Shown: positions 54,271-63,819, counted from the first letter of the stretch. The stretch: DNA of 64,000 bases from Rothia mucilaginosa (GCF_901875305.1 NZ_CABFLY010000007.1:60102-124101), one strand, 5' to 3'. The notes: generated from the sequence alone by a model not told the origin. Made by a program: numbers and translations.

Positions 54271-56013
54271 CTAGCGGCGGGCCAGGCGTTCGAGCTTGGA
54301 GGTGATGGGTGCCAGGAGCGCGTTAGCTTCCTTGACGCGGAAAATCTGCACGCCCGCCAGGTAGGCGAGGCCCATGACCGAGCCGCAGACCACCAGAGTG
54401 ATGATGGAGGTGATCTTGGAGGACCACGCGAAGCCGTCGAGCTGGTATCCGCCGAGCAGCCACAGGGCGATGGCGGCAATCGCGCCGGCGAAGAGCGAGG
54501 CGAGAATCGTGCGCGCGTAGACGCTGACGATGCCGCGCTGGCCGTAGTAGCCGAGGCGGCGACGCACCATGTAGTGGCTGATGAACATGAGCAGAATGTT
54601 GTGGATGGGGTAGATCCAGGCGAGCATGTACACGGTGTACTGGGCGTCGAGCATGGAAGCTGCGAAGCTCATGACGACCATGATGATGGCGGAGTATACC
54701 TGGATGCGGAAGGGGGTGCGTGCGTCTTCGCGGGCGTAGAGCACGCGGCTGTAGAGGTAGTTGATGGTGAGCGTGGGGGTGCCGAGCGCGGTGATGACGA
54801 TGAGGCGGGCGATGATAGTGGCCGCAATGGGGTCGCCGCCGCTGAACAGTACTGCGATGGGGCCGGCCAGCACGATGAGTCCGACCATGCAGAAGACGGT
54901 GGCAACGGCGGCGTTACGCAGGCCGTGGGAGAGGGCGTAGATGACGCTGTCGCTGTCGTCGGCGATAGCGGAGGCGCTCATACGGTTGAAGAGCACGGTG
55001 GCGATGGAGATGCCGATAACGCCGTGCGGCAGCATGTACAGCATGGAAGCGTAGTTGAGGGCTTGCAAACCCGGAATCTGGATGCCCATCGCGGCGTAGT
55101 GCTCGCGCTGGCCGACGATGCCGGCAGCGACCTTGGTCATGTAGAGGAAGGCCAGGTTTGAGATGATGCCGGAGGCGAGGGTCCATGCGGCGAGCTTGGA
55201 GGCTTCGCGTAGGCCGATGCCGCGCCACGCGAAATCGGGCTTGAGGCGCAGGCCGAGCTTCCGTAGGGGAATGAAGAGGACGAGTGCCTGCATGACCACG
55301 CCGAGGGTTGAGGATCCGGCGAGCACGAGGGTTTGTGCGCTGGTCCAGGTGTCTACGGTGTGGAGCGGGTGGGGGTTGGGGGTTTGTGCTCCGAAGAGGA
55401 AGATGAAGAGGAACAGTGACAGGATGGTGATGACGTTGTTCAGCACCGGCGACCACATGTACGCGCCGAAGGCGTCCTTCGCGTTGAGTACCTGCCCGAT
55501 GACGGTGTAGAGGCCATAGAAGAAGATCTGGGGTAGACACCAGAGGGAGAAGATGAAGCCGAGCTGCCGTTGTTCGGGGGTCCATCCCGAGCCCATGACG
55601 CTGATGATGGGCCAGGCGCAGGCGACGGTGATGAGCGTGACCAGGCCGATGGCGGTGACGGTGAGCGTGACGAGCTTGGAGATGTAGCGTGCGCCGCCGT
55701 CTTGGGCTTTGGCGGCCTTGATGATTTGGGGCACGAGAACCGCGTTGAACACGCCACCGGCAACGAGCACGTAGATGAGGTTGGGGAGGGTGTTTGCGGT
55801 TTCGAAGACGTCACCGACGGTAGAGAGTGAACCGATAGCGACGGTGAGCAGGATGGTCTTGACGAATCCGAGGATGCGTGAGACGAGTGTACCTGCGGCC
55901 ATGATTGCGCTTGAGCGGGCGTCGGTTCGTGCCACGTGTCTCTCCTGTGTTGGCGGTGATGGTCGGTCGGTTGTCTTCGGGGCTTTGTCCGGGTGCCTTC
56001 GGGGTGTTGCCAT
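54271..56013 (-). CDS. murJ: lipid II flippase MurJ
   Basis: A 580-residue MOP-superfamily protein with fourteen helices, starting (after a basic, Pro-rich 30-residue extension) MAAGTLVSRILGFVKTILL. It flips lipid II for peptidoglycan synthesis. Unlike mycobacterial MviN it has no pseudokinase domain and ends soon after helix 14 (KLERLARR). Overlapping frames on the other strand are shadows. It lies 19 bp downstream of the NUDIX gene. Confidence 0.94.
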   Translation of the reverse strand: MATPRRHPDKAPKTTDRPSPPTQERHVARTDARSSAIMAAGTLVSRILGFVKTILLTVAIGSLSTVGDVFETANTLPNLIYVLVAGGVFNAVLVPQIIKAAKAQDGGARYISKLVTLTVTAIGLVTLITVACAWPIISVMGSGWTPEQRQLGFIFSLWCLPQIFFYGLYTVIGQVLNAKDAFGAYMWSPVLNNVITILSLFLFIFLFGAQTPNPHPLHTVDTWTSAQTLVLAGSSTLGVVMQALVLFIPLRKLGLRLKPDFAWRGIGLREASKLAAWTLASGIISNLAFLYMTKVAAGIVGQREHYAAMGIQIPGLQALNYASMLYMLPHGVIGISIATVLFNRMSASAIADDSDSVIYALSHGLRNAAVATVFCMVGLIVLAGPIAVLFSGGDPIAATIIARLIVITALGTPTLTINYLYSRVLYAREDARTPFRIQVYSAIIMVVMSFAASMLDAQYTVYMLAWIYPIHNILLMFISHYMVRRRLGYYGQRGIVSVYARTILASLFAGAIAAIALWLLGGYQLDGFAWSSKITSIITLVVCGSVMGLAYLAGVQIFRVKEANALLAPITSKLERLARR

Positions 56014-56032
56014 GTGATGGCATGCCGGGACG

Positions 56033-56536
56033 TTAGAGGTGGGTGGTGATGTATTCGCTGGCGCTGCGGGCGATGTGCTGTTCGTTGGCGAACGAGAGGC
56101 GGGTGGGCAGCTCTGCGAGGGGGACCCATGCGACGTCGATGGCTTCGTGGTCGGGGTCGTTGTCGATGCTGAGCTCGCCGCCGGTTGCCGCGAAGAGGTA
56201 GTGGTGTACGGTTTTGTGGATGCGTAGTCCGTTGGAGGTGAACCAGTAGGCGATGGTGCCGAGGGAGGCTACGGGGTAGCCGGTGATTCCGGTTTCTTCG
56301 GCGATTTCGCGTCCGGCTGCTTCAACTCGGGTTTCGCCGCGTTCGATGTGCCCTTTCGGTAGGCACCATTCGCGCTGGCCGGTGCGGTTGATTCGGGCGA
56401 TGATGGCTGCGGGGAGTTCTTCGGGTCGATCGAAGTCGATGATGAGCCCTCCGGCGGATACTTCTTCGGGGGCTGGTACCGCTCGCGCGGGCGCGGCGAA
56501 GCGCGTTTTGGGTGCGCGGGATACGGGAATGCTCAT
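56033..56536 (-). CDS. NUDIX hydrolase
   Basis: A 167-residue NUDIX protein with the full NUDIX box from GHIERGE to REIAEETGI (residues about 62-84). Position between murJ and pcnA matches M. tuberculosis MutT4 (Rv3908). It may hydrolyse oxidised nucleotides or nucleoside-diphosphate derivatives; the substrate cannot be determined here. Confidence 0.9.
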   Translation of the reverse strand: MSIPVSRAPKTRFAAPARAVPAPEEVSAGGLIIDFDRPEELPAAIIARINRTGQREWCLPKGHIERGETRVEAAGREIAEETGITGYPVASLGTIAYWFTSNGLRIHKTVHHYLFAATGGELSIDNDPDHEAIDVAWVPLAELPTRLSFANEQHIARSASEYITTHL

Positions 56537-56651
56537 GGTTCTACCTTAACTGATGGAGGAGGGTTTTGGCGCTTCGGGGCGGGGTGATGTGAGCATCCTG
56601 TGCGGTGCTGGGTGGTCGTGGAGGTGTTTTATCTGGCACGATTAAAGGATT

Positions 56652-58076
56652 ATGTCGCTGTTTATTGATGTTGTGTCGAAGTATCCGGATGCCGCCGAGC
56701 TGGGAGAGCTGTACCGTACGGCGGGGTTTGAGCTGTACCTGGTGGGCGGTATTGTCCGCGACAATCTGCTGGATGATGGTGGCCATTTCACTGATTTTGA
56801 TTTGACGACGGATGCTACTCCGGAGCAGAGCGAGCAGATTTTGCGTGCGTGGGGTGAACACACGTGGGATATCGGTAAGGAGTACGGCACGATTAGCGCC
56901 CGTAAGAACGGTGTGGTGTATGAGGTGACTACGTACCGTGCTGAGGTGTATGTTTCGGATTCGCGTAAGCCGACGGTTGAGTTTGGCACGGATTTGAGTG
57001 CTGACCTGGTGCGTCGCGATTTCACGATTAATGCGATGGCTGCGGCTTTGCCGAGCGGCGAGGTGGTTGATCTTTTCGGCGGTGTGGAGGATTTGCGTGA
57101 GGGTGTTCTGCGCACCCCGCGCTCGCCGCAGGAGTCTTTTTCTGAGGATCCGCTGCGTATGATGCGTGCGGCTCGTTTTGCGGCGCGTTTTAATCTGCGC
57201 GTGGCCCCGGAGGTTTTCGAGGCGATGCGTGAGATGGCTGGCCGCATTGAGATTATTTCGGCTGAGCGTGTGCGTGATGAGCTGGTGAAGCTGATTGATG
57301 CGGATTACCCGCGGGTGGGTTTGAACCTGCTGGTGGATACCGGCCTGGCGGATTATGTTTTGCCGGAGCTTCCCGCGCTACGCATGGAGATGGATCCTGC
57401 GCATCACCATAAGGATGTGTATGAGCATTCGCTGAAGGTGCTGGAGCAGGCGATGGAGAAGGAGACGGACGAGGATGGTCCGTGTCCGGCTCCGGACTTT
57501 ATTCTGCGTTTCGCGGCGCTGATGCACGATATCGGCAAGCCGAAGACCCGCAAGTTTGAGAAGGACGGCTCCGTCTCGTTCCTGCACCACGAGGTGGTGG
57601 GCGCAAAGATGGTGAAGAAGCGTATGCGTGCGCTGCGTTTTGATAATGACACGATTAAGGCTGTGGCCCGCCTGGTGGAGCTGCATATGCGTTTCTACGG
57701 TTACCGCGAGTCGGGTTGGACTGATTCTGCGGTGCGCCGTTATGTGCGTGATGCGGGCGATCAGTTGGAACGCCTGCACCGGGTATCCCGTTCTGATGTG
57801 ACGACCCGTAATCGTCGTTTGTCGCGTTCGCTGGCTGAGGCGTATGACGATTTGGAGCGTCGTATTGCCGAGCTGGCGGCCCAGGAGGAGCTGGATGCGA
57901 TCCGCCCCGACCTGGACGGCGGTCAGATTATGCAGATTTTGGGGATTGCGCCGGGCCCGGTGGTGGGTGAGGCGTATAAGTTCCTGCTGAATCTGCGCCT
58001 GGATGAGGGCTCGCTTCCTGAGGAGGAGGCGAAGGCGCGTCTTCTGCAGTGGTGGGAGCAGCGCCGCCAGGCGTAG
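56652..58076 (+). CDS. pcnA: CCA tRNA nucleotidyltransferase
   Basis: A 474-residue class II nucleotidyltransferase: GG motif YLVGGIVRD (29-37), metal-binding DFD at 48-50, the RRDFTINAM segment at 121-129, then an HD domain with H251-H253, YEHS and the HD pair at 292-293 (MHDIGKPKTR). Adds or repairs CCA on tRNAs; the HD domain may have phosphohydrolase activity. It is divergent from the NUDIX gene. The tRNAs in this window do not encode CCA. Confidence 0.93.
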   Translation: MSLFIDVVSKYPDAAELGELYRTAGFELYLVGGIVRDNLLDDGGHFTDFDLTTDATPEQSEQILRAWGEHTWDIGKEYGTISARKNGVVYEVTTYRAEVYVSDSRKPTVEFGTDLSADLVRRDFTINAMAAALPSGEVVDLFGGVEDLREGVLRTPRSPQESFSEDPLRMMRAARFAARFNLRVAPEVFEAMREMAGRIEIISAERVRDELVKLIDADYPRVGLNLLVDTGLADYVLPELPALRMEMDPAHHHKDVYEHSLKVLEQAMEKETDEDGPCPAPDFILRFAALMHDIGKPKTRKFEKDGSVSFLHHEVVGAKMVKKRMRALRFDNDTIKAVARLVELHMRFYGYRESGWTDSAVRRYVRDAGDQLERLHRVSRSDVTTRNRRLSRSLAEAYDDLERRIAELAAQEELDAIRPDLDGGQIMQILGIAPGPVVGEAYKFLLNLRLDEGSLPEEEAKARLLQWWEQRRQA

Positions 58077-58266
58077 CTTCTGGGGGTTTCGGTACCGCAT
58101 CGCATGGTTGAGCTCACGCGGTACGGTACTATTGCATCCGCTCAGCGTGGTGTATTGTTAATAAATCTATGCGTGTTCCCCAACCGGTGTGCTTCACGTA
58201 TAGGGCACAATGAATCTCCTGCTATGGAAATCCCATAGCCGTTTAGCCCAAAGGAGGGGTTTAATC

Positions 58267-58572
58267 ATGCGTGCATACGAACTGATGGTTATCCTCAGCC
58301 CCGAGGTTGAGGACCGTGCGGTTGAGCCGTCGCTGTCCAAGTTCCTCGAGATCGTCACCAGCGAGGGCGGCTCTATCGACAACGTCGATATCTGGGGCCG
58401 TCGCCGCCTGGCATACGAGATCCAGAAGAAGTCCGAGGGTATCTACGCAGTGGTGAACTTCACCGCTACCCCCGAGACCGCAGCTGAGCTCGATCGTGTT
58501 CTGAACCTGAACGAGTCCGTCATGCGTACCAAGATCATCCGCCCGGAGGATCAGAAGATCTCCAACAAGTAG
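58267..58572 (+). CDS. rpsF: 30S ribosomal protein S6
   Basis: A 101-residue protein starting [16 protein letters not shown], the S6 pattern, with [27 protein letters not shown] precedes the ATG at 58267; the frame extension to 58210 is not used. First gene of rpsF-ssb-rpsR-rplI. Confidence 0.97.
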   Translation: MRAYELMVILSPEVEDRAVEPSLSKFLEIVTSEGGSIDNVDIWGRRRLAYEIQKKSEGIYAVVNFTATPETAAELDRVLNLNESVMRTKIIRPEDQKISNK

Positions 58573-58665
58573 TTGCGCCCTCCGATGGCTGACCCTCTAA
58601 AAATGTCAGGGGGTTGCGCTGTACTGGAATCAACACACTTGTAACTCTTATCGAGGAGGCATCTT

Positions 58666-59295
58666 ATGGCAGGCGATACCGTTATTACCGTTATCGGTAA
58701 TCTGACGAGCGATCCGGAGCTCCGTTACACCCCTGCGGGTGCAGCGGTTGCTAATTTCACGATCGCGTCGACTCCGCGTTCGTTTAACCGTCAGACCAAC
58801 CAGTGGGAGGATGGGGAGACCCTGTTCCTGCGTGCGTCGGTGTGGCGTGGTTATGCTGAGAACGTTGCGGAGACCCTGAAGAAGGGTACCCAGGTTATCG
58901 CACAGGGCCGTCTGAAGTCCCGCTCGTACGAGACCAAGGAAGGCGAGCGTCGTACCTCGTTTGAGCTTGAGGTCGAGGAAATCGGCCCGACTCTGCGTTT
59001 TGCTACCGCACAGGTGACTCGCGCGCAGCGTTCTGCCGGAGGAAACTTCGGTGGAGGTGTGCAGGGCGGCTTTGGCGGTGGCGCCGGGTACAACGCCCCT
59101 GCTCAGGGCGGCTACTCCGCTCCTCAGCAGAATAATTTCGCGGCTCCCCAGGGTAATGGTTATTCCGGTCAGACCGGTTACTCCGCTCCGGTTGCTCCTG
59201 CAGCCCCGGCAGCTCCCGCTGCTGATCCGTGGAGTTCCCAGTCCGGCGGTAACTATGATTGGGGTAGCGGCGCCGACGATGAACCTCCGTTCTAA
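58666..59295 (+). CDS. ssb: single-stranded DNA-binding protein
   Basis: A 209-residue SSB: OB-fold (residues 1-115, [23 protein letters not shown] at the start is longer than quoted in conserved cores), a Gly/Gln/Tyr/Ala-rich linker and the C-terminal protein-interaction tip DDEPPF. The promoter is shared with rpsF. GAGGAGG precedes the ATG. Confidence 0.96.
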   Translation: MAGDTVITVIGNLTSDPELRYTPAGAAVANFTIASTPRSFNRQTNQWEDGETLFLRASVWRGYAENVAETLKKGTQVIAQGRLKSRSYETKEGERRTSFELEVEEIGPTLRFATAQVTRAQRSAGGNFGGGVQGGFGGGAGYNAPAQGGYSAPQQNNFAAPQGNGYSGQTGYSAPVAPAAPAAPAADPWSSQSGGNYDWGSGADDEPPF

Positions 59296-59378
59296 GCCGG
59301 TTTCGTTTTCCGAATAGTAATTTATCAATCCATCCCGCGGTTATCCGCCGCGGGCTCCCAACTCTAAGGAGCACCACG

Positions 59379-59615
59379 ATGGCTAAGGCTGAAATCCGTA
59401 AGCCCAAACCGAAGCAGAACCCCCTCAAGGCTGCTGACGTCACCGTTATTGACTACAAGGACGTCGCACTTCTGCGCAAGTTCATCTCCGACCGCGGCAA
59501 GATCCGCGCTCGCCGCGTGACTGGCGTGACCGTTCAGGAGCAGCGCAAGATCGCTCAGGCTATTAAGAACGCCCGCGAAGTTGCTCTGCTGCCCTACTCC
59601 GGCGCTGGCCGCTAA
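59379..59615 (+). CDS. rpsR: 30S ribosomal protein S18
   Basis: A 78-residue basic protein with [18 protein letters not shown] and [19 protein letters not shown], the S18 core. Cys-type zinc residues are absent, which places it with the zinc-independent S18 form. AAGGAG precedes the ATG. Confidence 0.96.
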   Translation: MAKAEIRKPKPKQNPLKAADVTVIDYKDVALLRKFISDRGKIRARRVTGVTVQEQRKIAQAIKNAREVALLPYSGAGR

Positions 59616-59635
59616 AGAGAAGGAGAGACAGTAAC

Positions 59636-60088
59636 ATGGCTAAGATCATTCTGACTCAGGAAGTTTCCGGCCTCGGTGCAGCTGGCGATGTTGTCACCGT
59701 TAAGGACGGCTACGCACGTAACTACCTGCTGCCCCGCGGTTTCGCTGTGACCTGGACCCAGGGTGGCGAGAAGCAGGTTGAGTCCATCCGCGCCGCTCGT
59801 GCGGCTCGCGCCAAGGCTTCTCTGGAAGAGGCTCAGGCAATTGCTGCGTCGCTGGCTGCTAAGCCGGTTGTCGTTGCACACAAGGCTGGCGCTGACGGCC
59901 GCCTGTTCGGTACCGTCAAGGCTGACGCTATTGCTGAGGCTATTGAGGCTGCTGGTATTGGCTCCGTTGACAAGCGCACCATCCACCTGGGTTCCGCTAT
60001 TAAGCGCACCGGTGAGTACAAGGTGACTGTCCGCCTGCACGCTGACGTTGTTGCTAACGTTGTCCTGGACGTCGTTGCTGCTGCGTAA
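59636..60088 (+). CDS. rplI: 50S ribosomal protein L9
   Basis: A 150-residue protein beginning [20 protein letters not shown], with [16 protein letters not shown], the L9 signature, a long connecting helix and a C-terminal domain. AGAAGGAGAG precedes the ATG. Confidence 0.97.
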   Translation: MAKIILTQEVSGLGAAGDVVTVKDGYARNYLLPRGFAVTWTQGGEKQVESIRAARAARAKASLEEAQAIAASLAAKPVVVAHKAGADGRLFGTVKADAIAEAIEAAGIGSVDKRTIHLGSAIKRTGEYKVTVRLHADVVANVVLDVVAAA

Positions 60089-60129
60089 GTAGATTTTTAG
60101 ATATTTGACGCCGCGGCGTTGAGTATTTG

Positions 60130-60165
60130 GACGGGGTGTTCTTCCTTCGGGAGGAGCACCCCGTC
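60130..60165 (+). terminator. terminator of the rpsF operon
   Basis: GACGGGGTG with TTCTTCC pair with GGAGGAG and CACCCCGTC around a TTCG loop; a stable long stem 40 bp after the rplI stop. Confidence 0.85.
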
Positions 60166-60184
60166 TGCTGTACCCGCTTCGCAA

Positions 60185-60200
60185 TGTTTCACGTGAAACA
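60185..60200. other. parS: parS site 6
   Basis: Perfect TGTTTCACGTGAAACA with CAA/TTG flanks making a 22-bp palindrome. It lies between the rplI terminator and a small membrane protein gene, 16-18 kb from dnaA. Confidence 0.95.
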
Positions 60201-60244
60201 TTGATAATGGGGTAGAGGGTGTACACTCTGAGCCCGGAGGAGCG

Positions 60245-60592
60245 ATGGACGCGACGCAGGCTGACAGACCCCGTAGACTGGTAGACATGGCTAAATCTTT
60301 ATCGCGTATGTCCTCAAGTGCCCAGCTTCTGATGACCGGCGCCATTCTGGAGGGCGTGAACTTGTTGCTGTGTGCCCTGGCGCTTATTCCAATGGCAGAT
60401 GCTAATCTCGCTACGACTCTGCTGTTGCTTTTTCTGATTGTTGGCGGCTTGGGATCTAGCATTGCGGTGGTATGCGCCCTGGTGGGCTTGGTTAAGTTCC
60501 GCCGCTTTCGCTGGTCTAACGTTCTCCTGCTCTTGGTGTCTATTGCGACGAACCCGCTACTTGTGCTCACCCTGTATGTGAGCGCGTCCTAG
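60245..60592 (+). CDS. small membrane protein, three helices
   Basis: A 115-residue protein with hydrophobic helices at about 29-48, 56-78 and 91-110. GGAGG 4 bp upstream supports the ATG at 60245; an internal ATG at 60287 would give 101 residues. No family recognised. It lies just after parS site 6 and before the small-RNA-like units. Confidence 0.65.
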   Translation: MDATQADRPRRLVDMAKSLSRMSSSAQLLMTGAILEGVNLLLCALALIPMADANLATTLLLLFLIVGGLGSSIAVVCALVGLVKFRRFRWSNVLLLLVSIATNPLLVLTLYVSAS

Positions 60593-60659
60593 CCCCGAGA
60601 ACGGCACACACACTTTTCTCTGCTAATATTCCGCACTTCTCAGCGTTCTACGGGTCTTC

Positions 60660-60826
60660 TCCCAGCTGCTTTCCAGCTAAATTCAATCCTCCCGTAAGGT
60701 TGGCAATGTTTACTATAAGTGTTGGTTCGAGAGGACTGCGATGTGAATGTGTGTGTTTCGTGTAGCGGGGAGGCCCGCTTGCGAAAGAAGGAGGGCAAGG
60801 CAAAAGCGCCTTGCCTTCCTTCTTTT
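60660..60826 (+). ncRNA. putative small RNA unit A (promoter, RNA, terminator)
   Basis: Direct repeat TCCCAGC-TGCT-TTCCAGC (60660-60677, 11-bp period), then 33 bp to TACTAT (60711-60716), a likely -10. The RNA would start near 60723 and contain GGTTCGAGAGGAC, a UG-rich stretch and a stem of 17 bp (GAAGGAGGGCAAGGC-type) with T-run ending at 60825. Expected length is about 100 nt. No reading frame of note. Aligns with unit B. Confidence 0.55.
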
Positions 60827-60969
60827 AACTTGATGTATGGATTCGGGACGCCGTCCCGGGGAAATGCTGTGTATCTGACGTGATTCTATGGATCGTTCGT
60901 ATCTTCAATGGGCGGTGGAAACGGGTGCTGGATGTGTGTGAGGAACCCTAATTTTAGGGAGAAATCTAT

Positions 60970-61151
60970 TCCCAGCTTTCTTCCAGCTTTAACCTACAGG
61001 GAATAAAGGTTTACGCGTAATACTTTATATAGATGGTTCGAGAGAACCGTCAGAAAGTTGGACTTTCCTTGCGGAAGTGGCTCTGATTTTCGTATGTATG
61101 TGTGTGTGATGAGACTGGGGTTGAATCGAAAGATTCGGCTCCAGTTTCTGT
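60970..61151 (+). ncRNA. putative small RNA unit B (promoter, RNA, terminator)
   Basis: Direct repeat TCCCAGC-TTTC-TTCCAGC (60970-60987), then 33 bp to TACTTT at 61021, the same spacing as unit A. The RNA would contain GGTTC-GAGA-GAACC (61035-61048), a GAAAGTTGGACTTTC hairpin, a UG-rich stretch, and a terminator stem GACTGGGGTTGAATC with GAAA loop (61112-61147) and T-rich tail. Expected length about 115 nt. Confidence 0.55.
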
Positions 61152-61349
61152 TTAACCTCTGGGGTCGCGGTGCCGCGGCTAGAGTGTTAGATACCGCGGC
61201 GTTGCGGGCTGCTGTATCTAGGGTGAACTGTAACAAAGGGTACCCATACTCTCGTATAACGTCATATTTCCTTTCTCTGGTATTACAGGTCTAGAATTAA
61301 GGAAGATAAATTTTGCATATTAGATACAAATATTGAGGAGTTGTCTTCC

Positions 61350-62156
61350 GTGTCTAAGACCCCTTCCGTTCCCGGTACTGACCGTCCCGCCGATAAGGCT
61401 GCGGGCCACTGGCTACTCGCGCAGCTGGGCAAGAAGGTTCTGCGTCCCGGTGGTCGTGAGACCACCAACTGGCTGTTGGCTCGCGCCCTGGGTGGCGACA
61501 TTGACGTCGTGGAATTTGCCCCGGGCCTGGGTATTACCGCTCAGGAGATTGTGAAGCGTTCCCCGAAGAGCTACACCGGTGTAGATCTCGACCCCAAGGC
61601 CGCCGAAATTGTGACCGAGCGTATTGGTGCGGCGACTAAGCCGAATTACCGCGTGGTGAACGCTAGCGCCCAGGAGACTGGTCTGCCTTCCGAGAGCTAT
61701 GACGCCGTGGTGGGCGAGGCGATGCTGACCATGCAGACCGATAAGCACAAGCTGGAGATTATGCGCGAGGCGGCTCGTCTGCTGCGTCCGGGTGGCTACT
61801 ACGCTATTCACGAGATGTCCCTGGTTCCCGATTACCTGCGCCCCGAGCTGAAGGAAGAGATTCAGAAGGATTTGGCGCGCACTATTCGTGTGAATGCCCG
61901 CCCGCTGACTGTCGCCGAGTGGACTGCCCTGGCGGAAGAGGCTGGCTTTGAGGTGCTGGATGTGTACCAGACCGATATGGCGCTGCTGGAGCCGAAGCGT
62001 CTGCTGGCTGATGAGGGTCCCGCTGGCGTTGCAAAGATTGCGTTCAACCTGGCGCGTAAGCCGCAGATTCGTGAGCGTGTGCTGGGTATGCGTGGCGTGT
62101 TCCGCCGTCACGCCGACCATATTGGCGCTATCGGCCTGATTCTGCGTAAAAAGTAG
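61350..62156 (+). CDS. SAM-dependent methyltransferase
   Basis: A 268-residue class I methyltransferase. Motif I is VEFAPGLGITAQE, then the acidic GVDLDPKA and post-motif AVVGEAMLTMQ, with an EMSLVPDYLRPELKEE insertion. GTG at 61350, 9 bp after GAGGAG, is preferred; a TTG at 61341 is too close to that site. The substrate cannot be named. It follows the small-RNA-like units and precedes dnaB. Confidence 0.85.
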   Translation: MSKTPSVPGTDRPADKAAGHWLLAQLGKKVLRPGGRETTNWLLARALGGDIDVVEFAPGLGITAQEIVKRSPKSYTGVDLDPKAAEIVTERIGAATKPNYRVVNASAQETGLPSESYDAVVGEAMLTMQTDKHKLEIMREAARLLRPGGYYAIHEMSLVPDYLRPELKEEIQKDLARTIRVNARPLTVAEWTALAEEAGFEVLDVYQTDMALLEPKRLLADEGPAGVAKIAFNLARKPQIRERVLGMRGVFRRHADHIGAIGLILRKK

Positions 62157-62203
62157 TTCACGTACGATTCATAATGTTTCCGAGAGATTCGGATGCACGG
62201 TGA

Positions 62204-62231
62204 GGCGGCTACCCGAATACGGGTGGCCGCC
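62204..62231 (+). terminator. hairpin after methyltransferase gene
   Basis: GGCGGC-TACCCG pairs with CGGGTG-GCCGCC around AATA. It may end the methyltransferase transcript; no T-run. Confidence 0.75.
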
Positions 62232-62363
62232 CCACCATTGTGCGCGTACCCGTATTTAAGCTCTCTGGGGCTGGCGGGGCTGCTGGTACCTCATAATGGA
62301 GAGGTAGAGTTTTTGCTCGGGCGAGATGCCCGGGCCTCCACGGTTTCGGGTGAATGAGGTTTT

Positions 62364-63719
62364 ATGTCTGAGTCTTCGGTGGATTACGGTTCTCGCACGA
62401 TGCCTCATGATGATGTGGCTGAGCAGTCTGTACTGGGTGGCATGCTTCTGTCGAAGGACGCTATTGCGGATGTGGTTGAGAGCCTGCGTGCGTCCGATTT
62501 CTATAAGCCGGCGCACGAGACGATTTATGAGGCGATTCTGTCTCTCTACGGTCACGGTAGCCCTGCGGATGCGATTACGGTTGCTGATGAGCTGAAGAAG
62601 CGCGGCGAGCTGACTCGTGTGGGTGGCGCGGCGTATTTGCACACTTTGATTGCTTCGGTGCCTACCGCCGCGAATGCCCAGTACTATGCCGAGATTGTGA
62701 AGGAGCACGCGATTATGCGCCGCCTGATTGAGGCGGGTACTAAGATCGCGCAGCTGGGCTATGCCAACGAGACCGAGGTCGATACTTTGGTCGATCAGGC
62801 GCAGGCTGAGATTTACGCGGTGACCGATGGCAACGCGAAGGAAGATTATGTGTCCTTCTCGGATGCCTTGGAAGCGACGATGCGTGAGATTGATGCAAAC
62901 TCGAACCGTCCCGATGGCGTGTACGGCGTGCCGACTGACTTTATCGAGCTTGATGAGCTGACCGGTGGCCTGCACGGTGGCCAGATGATTGTGATTGCGG
63001 CTCGTCCGGGTGTGGGCAAGTCGACCCTGGCTCTGGATATTGCTCGTTCGGCAGCTATCCATCACCACATGGCGACGGTTTTCTTTTCCCTGGAGATGAG
63101 CCGTACTGAGCTGGCGATGCGTGTTCTCTCTGCGGAGGGCAAGATTTCGATGGGTCGCCTGAAGAAGGGTGACCTTGATACTGAGGGTTGGACGAACCTG
63201 GCGACTTTGCAGGGTCGTATTGATTCTGCGCCTCTCTTTATTGATGATTCCCCGAATATGACTCTGATGGAGATTCGCGCGAAGTGTCGTCGCCTCAAGC
63301 AGCGTAATGATTTGAAGCTTGTGGTGCTGGACTACCTGCAGCTGATGAGTTCGGGTAAGAAGGTTGAGTCGCGTCAGCAGGAGGTTTCGGAGTTCTCTCG
63401 CAGCCTGAAGCTGTTGGCTAAGGAGCTGGATGTTCCGGTGATTGCGCTGTCTCAGTTGAACCGTGGTTCGGAGCAGCGTACTGATAAGCGTCCGATGGTT
63501 TCGGATTTGCGTGAGTCGGGTTCTATTGAGCAGGATGCGGATATGGTGATTCTGCTGCATCGTGAGGATATGTATAACCCTGAGAGTGATCGTGTGGGTG
63601 AGGCGGACATGATTATTGCTAAGCACCGTGGTGGTCCGACTCGTACTATCCCGTTGGCGTTTAGCGGTAAGTACTCGCGCTTCAACAATATGGCGAATGA
63701 GGCGCCTCCCCAGTACTAA
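62364..63719 (+). CDS. dnaB: replicative DNA helicase DnaB
   Basis: A 451-residue hexameric helicase. The N-terminal domain (20-115) has SVLGGMLLS; Walker A is ARPGVGKSTL (213-222), Walker B LVVLDYLQLM and the RecA-core GSGSI-type RESGSIEQDAD. There is no intein, unlike several mycobacterial DnaB proteins. Its partner DUF721 is also in this window. Confidence 0.97.
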   Translation: MSESSVDYGSRTMPHDDVAEQSVLGGMLLSKDAIADVVESLRASDFYKPAHETIYEAILSLYGHGSPADAITVADELKKRGELTRVGGAAYLHTLIASVPTAANAQYYAEIVKEHAIMRRLIEAGTKIAQLGYANETEVDTLVDQAQAEIYAVTDGNAKEDYVSFSDALEATMREIDANSNRPDGVYGVPTDFIELDELTGGLHGGQMIVIAARPGVGKSTLALDIARSAAIHHHMATVFFSLEMSRTELAMRVLSAEGKISMGRLKKGDLDTEGWTNLATLQGRIDSAPLFIDDSPNMTLMEIRAKCRRLKQRNDLKLVVLDYLQLMSSGKKVESRQQEVSEFSRSLKLLAKELDVPVIALSQLNRGSEQRTDKRPMVSDLRESGSIEQDADMVILLHREDMYNPESDRVGEADMIIAKHRGGPTRTIPLAFSGKYSRFNNMANEAPPQY

Positions 63720-63760
63720 CCAGTTCAGTACTAACCAGCCCAGTACTAAGCTTCAGTACT
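63711..63760 (+). repeat. 15-bp tandem repeat across the dnaB stop
   Basis: CAGTACTAAC at 63711, 63726 and a variant CAGTACTAAG at 63741, with a final CAGTACT at 63754. Period 15, 15 and 13 bp. The first copy encodes the last two residues and the stop codon. Confidence 0.75.
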
Positions 63761-63771
63761 CAGCGGCTTTA

Positions 63772-63816
63772 CCCCTCTTCTTCTGTTCCTTTCGGAATGG
63801 AAGGGGAGGGGCTTTT
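63772..63816 (+). terminator. dnaB terminator
   Basis: CCCCTC and TTCC arms pair with GGAA and GAGGGG; the stem is followed by CTTTTTG. Confidence 0.8.
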
Positions 63817-63819
63817 TGT

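Larger units (their letters stand above)
60593..61349. other. 757-bp intergenic region with two small-RNA-like units
   Basis: No protein gene supported. It holds two diverged copies of a promoter-hairpin-terminator unit (60660-60826 and 60970-61151), a GGGACG/CGTCCC hairpin between them (about 60845-60860), and after them a CCGCGG inverted repeat (about 61173-61200) before the methyltransferase gene. The interval 60840-60960 has no further clear structure. Confidence 0.6.

Noticed and set aside
62364..63719. Intein in dnaB
   Set aside because: The frame is continuous at normal length (451 residues) with Walker A and B at normal spacing.
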